Shown in pieces: positions 28,001 to 34,431 of a DNA stretch of 64,000 bases (its first letter is position 1; the number at the start of each line of letters is the position of its first letter). The translations under genes and the position numbers were made by a program. The stretch is from contig NZ_CP110629.1 of NCBI RefSeq assembly GCF_026153455.1, positions 1,364,001 through 1,428,000 of the forward strand, written 5' to 3'. The notes under the pieces are model-generated. The model worked only from the letters and a program-made list of their open reading frames with translations. It did not search any database and was not told where the DNA came from. This stretch comes from Marinimicrobium sp. C6131 (GTDB lineage: Bacteria > Pseudomonadota > Gammaproteobacteria > Pseudomonadales > Cellvibrionaceae).

Positions 28001-28543
28001 ACCGTCGGTTTCTCGCTGTACATGGACATGCTGGATCGCGCCATCAAGGCGATCCGGGCCGGCAAGGCGCCGGACATCGAGCAACCTCTGGACTCGGGCA
28101 TTGATGTCAACCTGCGCATCCCGGCCCTGATTCCCGCAGACTACTTGCCGGACGTACACACACGTCTGGTGCTCTACAAGCGACTGGCCAACGCGGAATC
28201 CGATGAAGCCCTGCGCGAACTTCAGGTGGAAATGATCGACCGATTCGGGCTGCTGCCCGACGCCACCAAGAACCTGTTTGCGGTCACCGCCCTGAAGTTA
28301 CGGGCGGAAAGGCTCGGTATCGCCAAACTGGAAGCTGGCGACCGGGCCGGTCGCCTGGAATTTTCCGAACAAACCGAGGTCGATCCACTGACCATTGTGC
28401 AATTGGTGCAAAGTGACCCACAAACCTACCAATTGGCAGGGGCCAATCATTTAAAATTCGTCCGAAATATGGAAAATGGCGAAACACGACTGAACGCTGT
28501 TTCAGAACTGCTGGATAAACTGACGCCCGGAAACCGCTCATGA
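25082..28543 (+). CDS. mfd: transcription-repair coupling factor Mfd
   Basis: DNA translocase that removes stalled RNA polymerase and recruits UvrA. The frame opens further upstream, but ATG 25082 (MSEQNPLNPPIANRSGDRQ) gives 1153 residues, the normal length, and the ATG at 25052 lies within a candidate -10. UvrB-homology region at the N-terminus (about 20-330), RNA polymerase-interacting domain with HIDHGVGRYRGLETL near 480, Walker A GDVGFGKTE near 632-640, DEEHR near 733, TATPIPRTLNLSMSGIRDLS, then QLRGRVGRS and a C-terminal TRCF domain from about 1000. It overlaps csiV by four bases. Confidence 0.98.
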   Translation: MSEQNPLNPPIANRSGDRQTWGQLHGAAQALALANAARSHEGLSLVIAPDTSTAQRLESELRYFAGDTLPVLHLADWETLPYDTISPHQDIISERLRTLYRLPATRQGILVVPVTSALQRLMPQSYLLGNSLLLEPGERLDLQALRQRLEKAGYHCVDTVYEHGEFAVRGALIDLFPMGSDFPYRIDLFDDEVETLRRFDPETQMTVEQVDRIELLPAREFPLDKNGINRFRDHWHARFDVDHRACPVYQDVCSGIAPPGIEYYLPLFFEQSSHLFEYLPENTRIFALGELESAANRFWSELQNRYESRKVDPQRPIMPPRDIYLGVDELFGLIKPMARTFVQTAPVEPGAGRINFATQAPPTLPVNHQADNPMAAVEAFLMEFDGRVLFCADSAGRRETLLELLGRIRVHPTIVDSWDAFTLDDTRLALCVAPLDQGLLLRDPRLVVIAESQLFGDRVQQQRRRRQAQDNSDLIVKNLTELKPGAPVVHIDHGVGRYRGLETLEVDSQSTEFLTLEYAEGAKLYVPVTNLHLISRFSGADEELAPLHRLGSEQWQKAKRKAAEQVRDAAAELLDIYARRAARKGFAFQDPQAAYESFAAAFPFEETPDQQRAIEAVVQDMLSPQPMDRLVCGDVGFGKTEVAMRAAFIASYSGKQVALLAPTTLLAQQHFESLKDRFADWPITIEVLSRFRTTKEVNEVLKRVEAGTVDIIVGTHKLLQGDIRYKNLGLLIIDEEHRFGVRQKEKLKALRAEIDILTLTATPIPRTLNLSMSGIRDLSIIATPPARRLSVKTFVRTQDDAIIKEAILREILRGGQVYYLYNEVKNIERIARELGEMIPGARVGIGHGQMRERDLERVMSDFYHKRFNVMVCTTIIETGIDVPSANTIIIHRADKFGLAQLHQLRGRVGRSHHQAYAYLLTPEKRAMTADALKRLDAIAAAHDLGAGFTLATHDMEIRGAGELLGEEQSGQIQTVGFSLYMDMLDRAIKAIRAGKAPDIEQPLDSGIDVNLRIPALIPADYLPDVHTRLVLYKRLANAESDEALRELQVEMIDRFGLLPDATKNLFAVTALKLRAERLGIAKLEAGDRAGRLEFSEQTEVDPLTIVQLVQSDPQTYQLAGANHLKFVRNMENGETRLNAVSELLDKLTPGNRS

Positions 28544-29460
28544 CCCATGCTTTGCGCACGTCCCGCTCCTCGTTCGTCCTGGCCACCCTTCTCGGTCTGG
28601 TCGCCTGCACCGCAATAGCGTCGGCGGTGGCCGACGAGTCCGCCGACTGGTACCAGGTGGAAATGATCGTCTTCGAGCGCACCAGTGGAGCCGACAGCAT
28701 CGAACAGTGGCCGCGCAACATCCAATTGCGCTACCCGCTTAACTGGGTGACCCTGCAGACCCCGAACGTCGATCAGGAAGAGACTGGCGAAGCGTCGACG
28801 ACCCGCCCCTCCTGGGACAACGGCCTCGCCGCTCTCGATAAACCGGCACCGGTCGATCCCGCTCGGGACCCCTTTCTGCCGCTGCCGGAGGCCATGCGCT
28901 CCATGGACCGGTTCGCCAACGCGATGGACCGGTCCGGTCAATATCGGGTCCTGTTTCACGAAGCCTGGCGACAGCCCGTTACCGAACTGGAAGACAGCCC
29001 CGCCCTGCTGATCCAGGGAGGCGACTCCTTTGATAACCACACCGAACTGGAAGGCAGTATCACCCTGAGCGTGTCGCGCTACCTCCACCTCCATACCCGG
29101 CTGTGGTTCACCGAGTTCGAGCCCAATTACGGTCAACCGCCTGGCGCCTGGCCGGAGCTGCCCCGCCGTCCGGATGCACCTCAACCAGACACCGCCGGTC
29201 GCGACGGGGCCGCCCCGCTCTGGGCCGATGAATGGCAAAGTCCGACCGGTAATGCCTGGGACATGAGCCTTAACACCACCTCAAGCCTGCCCGACTTTCT
29301 CGAAGAGGACTATCTGCCTCGCCGGATAGTGACCCTCAATCAGCAACGGCGCATGCGCAGCGAAGAGCTGCATTATCTGGACCATCCCATCATCGGATTG
29401 CTGATTCGGGTGACGCCCTATGAGCGTCCCGATGAAGAAGCCACCGAAAGCGGGGAGTAA
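28540..29460 (+). CDS. csiV: CsiV family peptidoglycan-binding protein
   Basis: 306 residues with an N-terminal signal peptide (about 1-30, cleaved near ASAVADE). The mature start DWYQVEMIVFERTS is the family signature, and the C-terminal part has EDYLPRRIVTLNQQRRMRSEELHYLDHPIIGLLIRVTP. In Vibrio cholerae CsiV binds peptidoglycan and supports LpoA/PBP1A activity; that role is known for the family and inferred here. It is coupled to mfd by ATGA, an arrangement also seen in Pseudomonas. Confidence 0.88.
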   Translation: MTHALRTSRSSFVLATLLGLVACTAIASAVADESADWYQVEMIVFERTSGADSIEQWPRNIQLRYPLNWVTLQTPNVDQEETGEASTTRPSWDNGLAALDKPAPVDPARDPFLPLPEAMRSMDRFANAMDRSGQYRVLFHEAWRQPVTELEDSPALLIQGGDSFDNHTELEGSITLSVSRYLHLHTRLWFTEFEPNYGQPPGAWPELPRRPDAPQPDTAGRDGAAPLWADEWQSPTGNAWDMSLNTTSSLPDFLEEDYLPRRIVTLNQQRRMRSEELHYLDHPIIGLLIRVTPYERPDEEATESGE

Positions 29461-29561
29461 GCGGATTAGAGACGGAAAGGAATAACCGGGAGGCGCACCG
29501 CCTTCACCGGGTCGATTGGAAAACACCCGCCCGCTACCGGCGACGGGTGACCGCACAGGTG

Positions 29562-29777
29562 TCAGGCAACGGCGACAACGTCGTCGGCCTGGAGCCCTTT
29601 ATCACCCTCGAGCAGCTCAAACTCCACGCTCTGTCCTTCCGACAGGGAGCGGTAGCCTTCACCTCGGATGTTGCGGTAGTGCACGAAAATATCGTCACTG
29701 TCTTCGCCACAGGTGATAAACCCGTAGCCTCTGGCGTTGTTGAACCATTTGACGGTTCCTGACGCTCGCTCAGCCAT
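29562..29777 (-). CDS. cold-shock domain protein (CspA/CspD family)
   Basis: 71 residues forming one cold-shock domain. RNP1 ARGYGFI is at 15-21 and RNP2 DIFVHY at 29-34; GTVKWFN opens the domain. Such proteins bind single-stranded RNA/DNA and melt secondary structure. Whether this copy is cold-induced or constitutive is unclear. The 196 bases upstream to the next gene contain a nine-bp perfect hairpin and could give a long structured leader, which is common for cold-induced csp genes. The SD-like GGGG lies shortly before the ATG. Confidence 0.95.
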   Translation of the reverse strand: MAERASGTVKWFNNARGYGFITCGEDSDDIFVHYRNIRGEGYRSLSEGQSVEFELLEGDKGLQADDVVAVA

Positions 29778-29840
29778 AGTGATACCCCATTATTCTTATC
29801 AAAAGTCCTGACGTCTTTCACCCGGTCACCCGGGCCTAAC

Positions 29841-29862
29841 GGCGTCCGTTTTGACGGACGCC
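29841..29862. promoter_or_regulatory. 9-bp perfect hairpin upstream of the cold-shock gene
   Basis: GGCGTCCGT at 29841-29849 and ACGGACGCC at 29854-29862 pair exactly around TTTG. A smaller CCCGG/CCGGG hairpin is adjacent at 29821-29834. They lie 44-85 bases before the cold-shock gene, in its presumed 5' leader. On the plus strand the larger stem is followed by CACGTTTT, so termination of plus-strand transcription is an alternative. Confidence 0.5.
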
Positions 29863-29973
29863 CACGTTTTAAGCCATATGGCTCCGATTGTCCAGTCTTG
29901 GGTGTGGATTTTGCGACACTCTTAGCATTTTTGGTTATATGGACAATAAGAGAACGGCACCACTGACAAGCTC

Positions 29974-30552
29974 TCAGTCTCCGTTACAGGACACGGGGAC
30001 TGCAAATATTCCCGGGGCATTACGCCAAAGCCCCTGATAGTCCATACCAAACCCGAACACAAAACGATCAGGCACGGTCAACCCGACAAAGTCGGCTTCA
30101 ATCGCCGGGGGCTCAGACAAACATTTCTGCACCATTGCCACGGTGTGAACGGAATGCGCTCGCTGCGCCCTGCACGTGTCCACAAGCGCCTCTAGCGTCA
30201 GACCCCGGTCGAGGATATCGTCGACAATCAGGACCCGCCTGCCCGCCAGCGGGGTCGCCGGGCGGTGCAGCCAACTCAGCTGGTCGCCTCCTGCCATCCG
30301 ATGCCCGTAGCGACTGGCGTGCACATAATCGGTTTCCAGAGGCATCGACAGACGCGGCAACAGATGCCCGGCCGTGACCAGCCCGCCATGCATCACGGTC
30401 AACACCAGCAGCGGCTCGGGCCCGGTGAGTGCCTCTTCCATCTCCCGGGCGAGACGGTCAAGCGCACACTCCAGCTCGTTCAGGGAATATAGGCGCTCCG
30501 CCCCAACAGGCCAACGTGAATCAGTCACCGTCGCCACCGGATGGCTCACCAT
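29974..30552 (-). CDS. hpt: hypoxanthine-guanine phosphoribosyltransferase
   Basis: Purine salvage enzyme joining PRPP to hypoxanthine or guanine. I choose ATG 30552 (192 residues) because it places LYSLNELECALDRLA at the same distance from the start as LYTEAEVE in Pseudomonas Hpt; a GTG at 30528 overlapping the mscS stop (GTGACTGA) is the alternative and gives 184 residues. The PRPP-binding loop VLIVDDILDRGLTL, VMHGGL near residue 46 and the C-terminal FVFGFGMDYQGLWRNAPGIFAV are present. It lies directly behind the MscS gene and starts inside it. Confidence 0.92.
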   Translation of the reverse strand: MVSHPVATVTDSRWPVGAERLYSLNELECALDRLAREMEEALTGPEPLLVLTVMHGGLVTAGHLLPRLSMPLETDYVHASRYGHRMAGGDQLSWLHRPATPLAGRRVLIVDDILDRGLTLEALVDTCRAQRAHSVHTVAMVQKCLSEPPAIEADFVGLTVPDRFVFGFGMDYQGLWRNAPGIFAVPVSCNGD

Positions 30553-31768
30553 CGATCTCGGGGCCATAAGAGGTATCACCGGCTGAGCGGTTGGTCGGCG
30601 CACTCTGCTTCCCTGACACCTTCCCGACCGACGATGCCTCGCTCTGGGCCCCGGCGGCGCCAGCGCCTTCGCTTCCGGACAGGCGGACCGGCTCAGGCAC
30701 ATGCAGGGTGGACGTCGGGTAAGCGATCTCCGCGCCGTACCCAGTGATGATATCGGCAATTTTCAGCATGATATCCTGCTTGATCTCGTGAAATTCCACC
30801 CAGTTGACGGTCTTGGTGAACGTGTAGACGAAGAAGTCCAGAGAACTCGCCGCGAAGGTATTGAAGTTGACGATCAGCGTCTGGGTGTCTGTTTCGATGC
30901 GTTCATCGTCCAGCAACATCTGCCGGACGTCCGCCACAATGGCACCCATTTTGTCGACATCGTCGTAGCGAATACCGATGGTCTCGAGGATCCGCCGATT
31001 CTCCATGCGCGACGGGTTTTCCACGGAAATCTGGGTGAAAGTCGCGTTGGGCACATACAGGGGCCGGCGGTCAAAGGTTCGAATACGCGTCTGGCGCCAA
31101 CCGATGTTTTCCACCACCCCTTCAATTTCCTTGTCCGGTGACCGCACCCAATCACCCACCGCAAACGGTCGATCCATATAGATCGTCAGGCCACCAAAGA
31201 AGTTCGCGAGGAGGTCTTTCGCCGCGAAACCCACGGCGATCCCCCCCACACCACCAAAGGCCAGCACGCCGGAGATACTGTACCCGAGGGCCTGCAGCAG
31301 CCCCAGCCCCGCGGTAATGACCACGGAGGCCCGCAGCAACTTGCTGACCGCCCCCACCGTGGTCGGGTCGCCCGGCTCACCCACCCTGGGGTTCAGAAAC
31401 TCCTGTTCACCCAGTTTGATAAAACGCACCAGGAACCAGGTGACCAGCAGTACGATCCCCACCTGACGGATGGTTTCAACCGCTCCCATCAGCTCGATGT
31501 CCGCGCCCTGATGGGTCAGATAGCTCGCCCAACTGATACCCAGCAGCCAAATAATACCCTTCAGTGGCGGCCGAACCGACCGGAACGCCATCATCAGCCA
31601 GATTGCGTTCCCCTTGTCCGCCTTTCGCTCCAGTCGTTTGACCACATAGCTGACAACCATGGCCAGGACCAGAGTGGCCATGACCACACCGAACGCGTGC
31701 ACGATCCACAGCTGATCCCGATCAGCCAGATCGGTCAAGAATGTCTTAATCGGTTCCCACAATTCCAT
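30521..31768 (-). CDS. MscS family mechanosensitive ion channel
   Basis: The ATG at 31768 is used (GAGTGA before it); a GTG at 31777 would add three residues. 415 residues: about four N-terminal helices, then the pore-lining TM3-like segment GGVGGIAVGFAAKDLLANFFGGLTIYMDRPFAVGDWV near 173-210, a beta domain with VENIGWRQTRIRTFDRRPLYVPNATF, and an alpha/beta C-terminal domain. The last 45 residues are Ser/Gly/Ala-rich and acidic, a non-conserved tail. Such channels open under membrane tension to release solutes. Its end overlaps the hpt start. Confidence 0.93.
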   Translation of the reverse strand: MELWEPIKTFLTDLADRDQLWIVHAFGVVMATLVLAMVVSYVVKRLERKADKGNAIWLMMAFRSVRPPLKGIIWLLGISWASYLTHQGADIELMGAVETIRQVGIVLLVTWFLVRFIKLGEQEFLNPRVGEPGDPTTVGAVSKLLRASVVITAGLGLLQALGYSISGVLAFGGVGGIAVGFAAKDLLANFFGGLTIYMDRPFAVGDWVRSPDKEIEGVVENIGWRQTRIRTFDRRPLYVPNATFTQISVENPSRMENRRILETIGIRYDDVDKMGAIVADVRQMLLDDERIETDTQTLIVNFNTFAASSLDFFVYTFTKTVNWVEFHEIKQDIMLKIADIITGYGAEIAYPTSTLHVPEPVRLSGSEGAGAAGAQSEASSVGKVSGKQSAPTNRSAGDTSYGPEIDGEPSGGDGD

Positions 31769-31900
31769 GGCAATCACTCAATCAGGTTTAGACAAAGTTT
31801 TTATGTAAAACCCTGCCGATAGATTCATTTCGACTCAGCGGAGTATACCCACGCCGGTCCAAAAGCCAAAACTTCAAGGAAAATTAGGCAATTACCGCAA

Positions 31901-31975
31901 CCGCTGCAAGAGCCCTCCCGGATTGGGCGCCAGCGCTCATCCTCACGATGGCCGGAGGGCCTTGCGAGGTAGCGG
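31901..31975. other. extended imperfect hairpin in the mscS / DUF6763 intergenic region
   Basis: CCGCT-GCAAG-A-GCCCTCCCGG (31901-31921) pairs with CCGGAGGGC-CTTGC-GAGGT-AGCGG (31952-31975), giving three matched blocks of about nine, five and five bp with small bulges. The 30-base centre contains GCGCCAGCGC, a further small stem. No T run follows. It could be a structured RNA, a palindromic repeat or a regulatory element. Confidence 0.5.
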
Positions 31976-32059
31976 AACAGCCGTGGTAAGGTAACTTAAC
32001 GCCGTGCGACTGCGCACGACGGATCCGGTTTTCATCCACACGAAGGGGAGAAGTGAACC

Positions 32060-32374
32060 ATGGGCTTTCAGTCTCCAAGCATTGGCAGCTGGTACTTCGA
32101 TCGTGAGGACCAGCAAGTCTTTGAAGTGGTCGCCCTGGATGAGCAACAAGGCACCATTGAAGTGCAGTATCTCGATGGGGCTATCGGTGAATTTGATCTG
32201 GAAACCTGGCCGCAATTGCCACTGGTACCGGCCGCCGCCCCCGAGGACTCCGAAGCCGCCTACGAACTCAGCCAGGAAGACCGCTGGAACGACGATGAGG
32301 TTATGGTCCCGGATTCCTGGAACAACCCCCTGAATGACATTGAGCCCGACCTGTTCCCCGGCTACGACGACTGA
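32060..32374 (+). CDS. small conserved acidic protein (DUF6763-like)
   Basis: 104 residues, strongly acidic. It begins MGFQSPSIGSWYFDREDQQVFEVVALDE, which looks like a small beta-barrel (SH3-like) fold, then a linker and an acidic C-terminus with NDDEVMVPDSWNNPLNDIEPDLFPGYDD. I recall similar short proteins in many gammaproteobacteria as DUF6763; no function is known to me. AAGGGGAG lies nine bases before the ATG. It is monocistronic before lexA. Confidence 0.8.
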   Translation: MGFQSPSIGSWYFDREDQQVFEVVALDEQQGTIEVQYLDGAIGEFDLETWPQLPLVPAAAPEDSEAAYELSQEDRWNDDEVMVPDSWNNPLNDIEPDLFPGYDD

Positions 32375-32415
32375 TCCCCAGCCCCCCCTCGCGCGTCCGA
32401 CCCTACTTTTATCAC

Positions 32416-32431
32416 CTGTGCTTGCATACAG
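32416..32431. promoter_or_regulatory. LexA box 1, perfect CTGT-N8-ACAG
   Basis: CTGTGCTTGCATACAG fits the consensus halves exactly and covers the lexA -35. Confidence 0.8.
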
Positions 32432-32449
32432 GTGATAACTGTATATAAT
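32422..32449 (+). promoter_or_regulatory. lexA sigma-70 promoter
   Basis: TTGCAT (32422-32427), 16 bases, TATAAT (32444-32449). Both hexamers lie inside LexA-box-like sites, so LexA should block polymerase access. The start codon is 53 bases downstream of the -10. Confidence 0.75.
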
Positions 32450-32454
32450 CACAA
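32439..32454. promoter_or_regulatory. LexA box 2
   Basis: CTGTATATAATCACAA matches CTGT-N8-ACAG at all positions but the last and covers the -10. Confidence 0.65.
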
Positions 32455-32457
32455 TAT

Positions 32458-32473
32458 CTGTATAAAAACCCAG
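32458..32473. promoter_or_regulatory. possible LexA box 3
   Basis: CTGTATAAAAACCCAG has one mismatch in the right half (CCAG for ACAG). It lies just downstream of the predicted transcription start, so binding there would act as a roadblock. Confidence 0.45.
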
Positions 32474-32501
32474 ACCACAGCGGTCACCAACGGAGCTCGC
32501 C

Positions 32502-33104
32502 ATGTACAACTTGACCCCTCGCCAGGAAAAGGTGCTGCAGTTGATCAAGAATTACGCGGAAGAAACCGGCTATCCGCCGACCCGCGCCGAGATTGCCCGT
32601 ATTCTGGGATACAAATCGGCCAATGCGGCGGAGGAACACATCAAGGCCCTGGCCCGTAAAGGCGCCATTGAGGTCATCCCCGGTGCCTCCCGTGGCATCA
32701 AACTGGTCGAACCCCAGCAGGGGCTGCCGCTGGTTGGACGTGTCGCGGCCGGCAGTCCGATTCTCGCCCAGGAGCACATCGAAGACTACTGCCAACTGCC
32801 CCACAGTTTTTTCACGCCCCAGGCCGACTACCTCCTGCGGGTTCACGGCATGAGTATGAAAGACGCCGGCATTCTGGATGGCGATCTCCTGGCGGTACAC
32901 CGCACTCAACAGGTCCGCAACGGCCAGATTGTGGTGGCGCGTATCGGCGATGAGGTGACGGTGAAACGGTTCAAACGGGTCGGCAATCGCGCCCAGGTGG
33001 AACTCTGGCCCGAAAACCCGGATTTTGATGTTATTGAAGTGGACCTGCGCGACCAGGAGTTCACTATTGAAGGTCTCAGTGTAGGAGTCATTCGCCGTGA
33101 TTAA
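32502..33104 (+). CDS. lexA: SOS repressor LexA
   Basis: 200 residues. The N-terminal winged helix-turn-helix (about 1-65) reads LTPRQEKVLQLI, PTRAEIARILGYKSANAAEEHIKAL. The autocleavage site is Ala83-Gly84 (VAAGSP), the nucleophile Ser118 (GMSMKDAGI) and the general base Lys155 (VTVKRF), all intact, so RecA-stimulated self-cleavage should work. Upstream lie one perfect and two near-perfect LexA boxes, so autoregulation is expected. The stop overlaps the sulA start by eight bases. Confidence 0.98.
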   Translation: MYNLTPRQEKVLQLIKNYAEETGYPPTRAEIARILGYKSANAAEEHIKALARKGAIEVIPGASRGIKLVEPQQGLPLVGRVAAGSPILAQEHIEDYCQLPHSFFTPQADYLLRVHGMSMKDAGILDGDLLAVHRTQQVRNGQIVVARIGDEVTVKRFKRVGNRAQVELWPENPDFDVIEVDLRDQEFTIEGLSVGVIRRD

Positions 33105-33492
33105 CGCCCCCGTTCAGTCAGCCGCACCGGTACCCGCAGGCGGTATCACCGAGCTGGTGCTGACCCACAACGCGCCCGAACAGACCCAACTGCTACTGCC
33201 CATGGTAGCGCACTTGAGCCGAACCGTGAGCGATCGCTGGTTGACCTGGATCAGCCCCGGCCCGGTGGATCGGCGGTTGCTCGAGCGTTACGGCGTGGAC
33301 GTCCGGGGCATCCGCCTGATTCACGCGCCGGAGACGGAAGACAACCGCTGGATACTGTGGGAGGCGCTTGCCAGAGGTAACAGCCACACGGTCATCGCCA
33401 GCCCCGGAGCCTTGAGCGACCGTGAACTCAGACAGCTCGAGTCCGCTGCGCGGCAGGGACAGTGTCAGGCCTTGCTGTTGCGGGTTCGATAA
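33097..33492 (+). CDS. sulA: SulA-type cell division inhibitor
   Basis: 131 residues starting with GTG in GTGATTAA, overlapping the lexA stop. SulA blocks FtsZ assembly during the SOS response. The segment GGITELVLTHNAPEQTQLLLPMVAHLS, then WLTWISPGP, LLERYGVDVRGIRLIHA and HTVIASPGALSDRELRQLESAA fits the RecA-like SulA fold. The lexA-sulA operon is the Pseudomonas pattern (PA3007-PA3008). It has no promoter of its own that I can see and should be controlled with lexA. Confidence 0.88.
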   Translation: MINAPVQSAAPVPAGGITELVLTHNAPEQTQLLLPMVAHLSRTVSDRWLTWISPGPVDRRLLERYGVDVRGIRLIHAPETEDNRWILWEALARGNSHTVIASPGALSDRELRQLESAARQGQCQALLLRVR

Positions 33493-33511
33493 CGGGCAAG
33501 CAAAACTGCGC

Positions 33512-33529
33512 CGCTCCAGGGCAGGAGCG
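33512..33529. terminator. possible bidirectional terminator hairpin after sulA
   Basis: CGCTCC at 33512-33517 pairs with GGAGCG at 33524-33529, and a second CCCTCC/GGAGGG hairpin follows at about 33541-33554. No T run on either side. Position between convergent genes is the main argument. Confidence 0.35.
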
Positions 33530-33565
33530 ACTCGAACGCCCCTCCCAGGAGGGCGAGATCAAAGG

Positions 33566-33823
33566 TCAGTGATAGACCGGCTTTTCCTCGGTATCGGCAA
33601 ACTCACCCAGAAAATCCTCCACACCGTCTTCGGCGATCTCACTGGCCGCTTCCATACCCGCCTCGATCATGGCTTTGGCCACATCCAGTTTGCCCTCGCG
33701 CATGTAGGAAAGAGAGTCGGCGGAGAACCGGATGCTGACCAGGGGTTCGCCATTTTCATCGGCCCGCTGCAGAACCACGTCGCCATTGGCCAGCTCTACG
33801 ATTTCATACAGGGATGATGACAT
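33566..33823 (-). CDS. small conserved protein of unknown function
   Basis: The open frame is longer, but ATG 33823 follows GGAG and gives 85 residues beginning MSSSLYEIVELANGDVVLQRADENGEPLVSIRFS. A short beta-rich N-terminal half is followed by a helical acidic half (REGKLDVAKAMIEAGMEAASEIAEDGVEDF). It resembles the small gene after sulA in Pseudomonas (PA3009 position). Function unknown. A TAAACT element at 33859-33864 on the minus strand may be its -10. Confidence 0.8.
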   Translation of the reverse strand: MSSSLYEIVELANGDVVLQRADENGEPLVSIRFSADSLSYMREGKLDVAKAMIEAGMEAASEIAEDGVEDFLGEFADTEEKPVYH

Positions 33824-33890
33824 AACGACTCCGCCTTCTTCGGTGATTACTGAGGGCCAGTTTACCACAGGCTGTCGGCTCTGGGCGCCC

Positions 33891-34400
33891 TCAGTACTCG
33901 GCGCTGGTTTCGCGTTGCCGCTCCACCAGTTGATTGAATGCCTCAAACCACTGAGCCATTCGACGGTGGGTAATTTTCCCGGGGGCCCCCTCAGGCGCTT
34001 CCAGGTCCAGCACCTCGATACGGGCCACAGGAGCCGCACCGGAAGCGGCCCAACAGGCGTCATAGGCCTCCTGAAGGGCATGCAGCCAACTGTCCGGATC
34101 CTGACGCAGACTGAGCAGCTCCCGGGCTTCTGAAGGGTTCTTGCCAAAGCGCTCCAGGGCCTCCAGCAAGTCCCGTTCAGTGCTGATCCGGGTCACGTCC
34201 GGAACCGCGTAGCTTTCCGCCAACTCCCTCAGATAGTGCCGATAAGCACAGAGCAGATGAAACGCCGCCGCGTCGAGCAACGCCTGCTGGCGCAGGCGCT
34301 CATTGGCGTTGCCTGGCTCGCCGTCGTTGACGAGCTGCTTGAGCAGCGCACGACAGTAGGCCACTTTCTGGTTAACCCGTGTCAGACTCGTTCCGGCCAT
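33891..34400 (-). CDS. conserved hypothetical protein, DUF6586 family
   Basis: 169 residues, mostly helical. ATG 34400 (MAGTSLTRVNQKVAYCRALL) is chosen over a TTG at 34406. The pattern LTRVNQKVAYCRALL, HLLCAYRHYLRELAESY and a C-terminal MAQWFEAFNQLVERQRE fits DUF6586, found beside topA and sulA in pseudomonads (PA3010 position). No catalytic motif seen. Cytoplasmic; function unknown. It is 67 bases upstream of the small gene at 33566 and 31 bases after topA on the same strand. Confidence 0.8.
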   Translation of the reverse strand: MAGTSLTRVNQKVAYCRALLKQLVNDGEPGNANERLRQQALLDAAAFHLLCAYRHYLRELAESYAVPDVTRISTERDLLEALERFGKNPSEARELLSLRQDPDSWLHALQEAYDACWAASGAAPVARIEVLDLEAPEGAPGKITHRRMAQWFEAFNQLVERQRETSAEY

Positions 34401-34431
34401 TAACAAACCTCAACAACAGCCCAATGGCTGA

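Noticed and set aside
33824..34147. N-terminal extension of the 85-residue gene at 33566
   Set aside because: The extension runs through the 3' part of the DUF6586 gene in another frame and lacks conservation in character; GGAG lies before ATG 33823.
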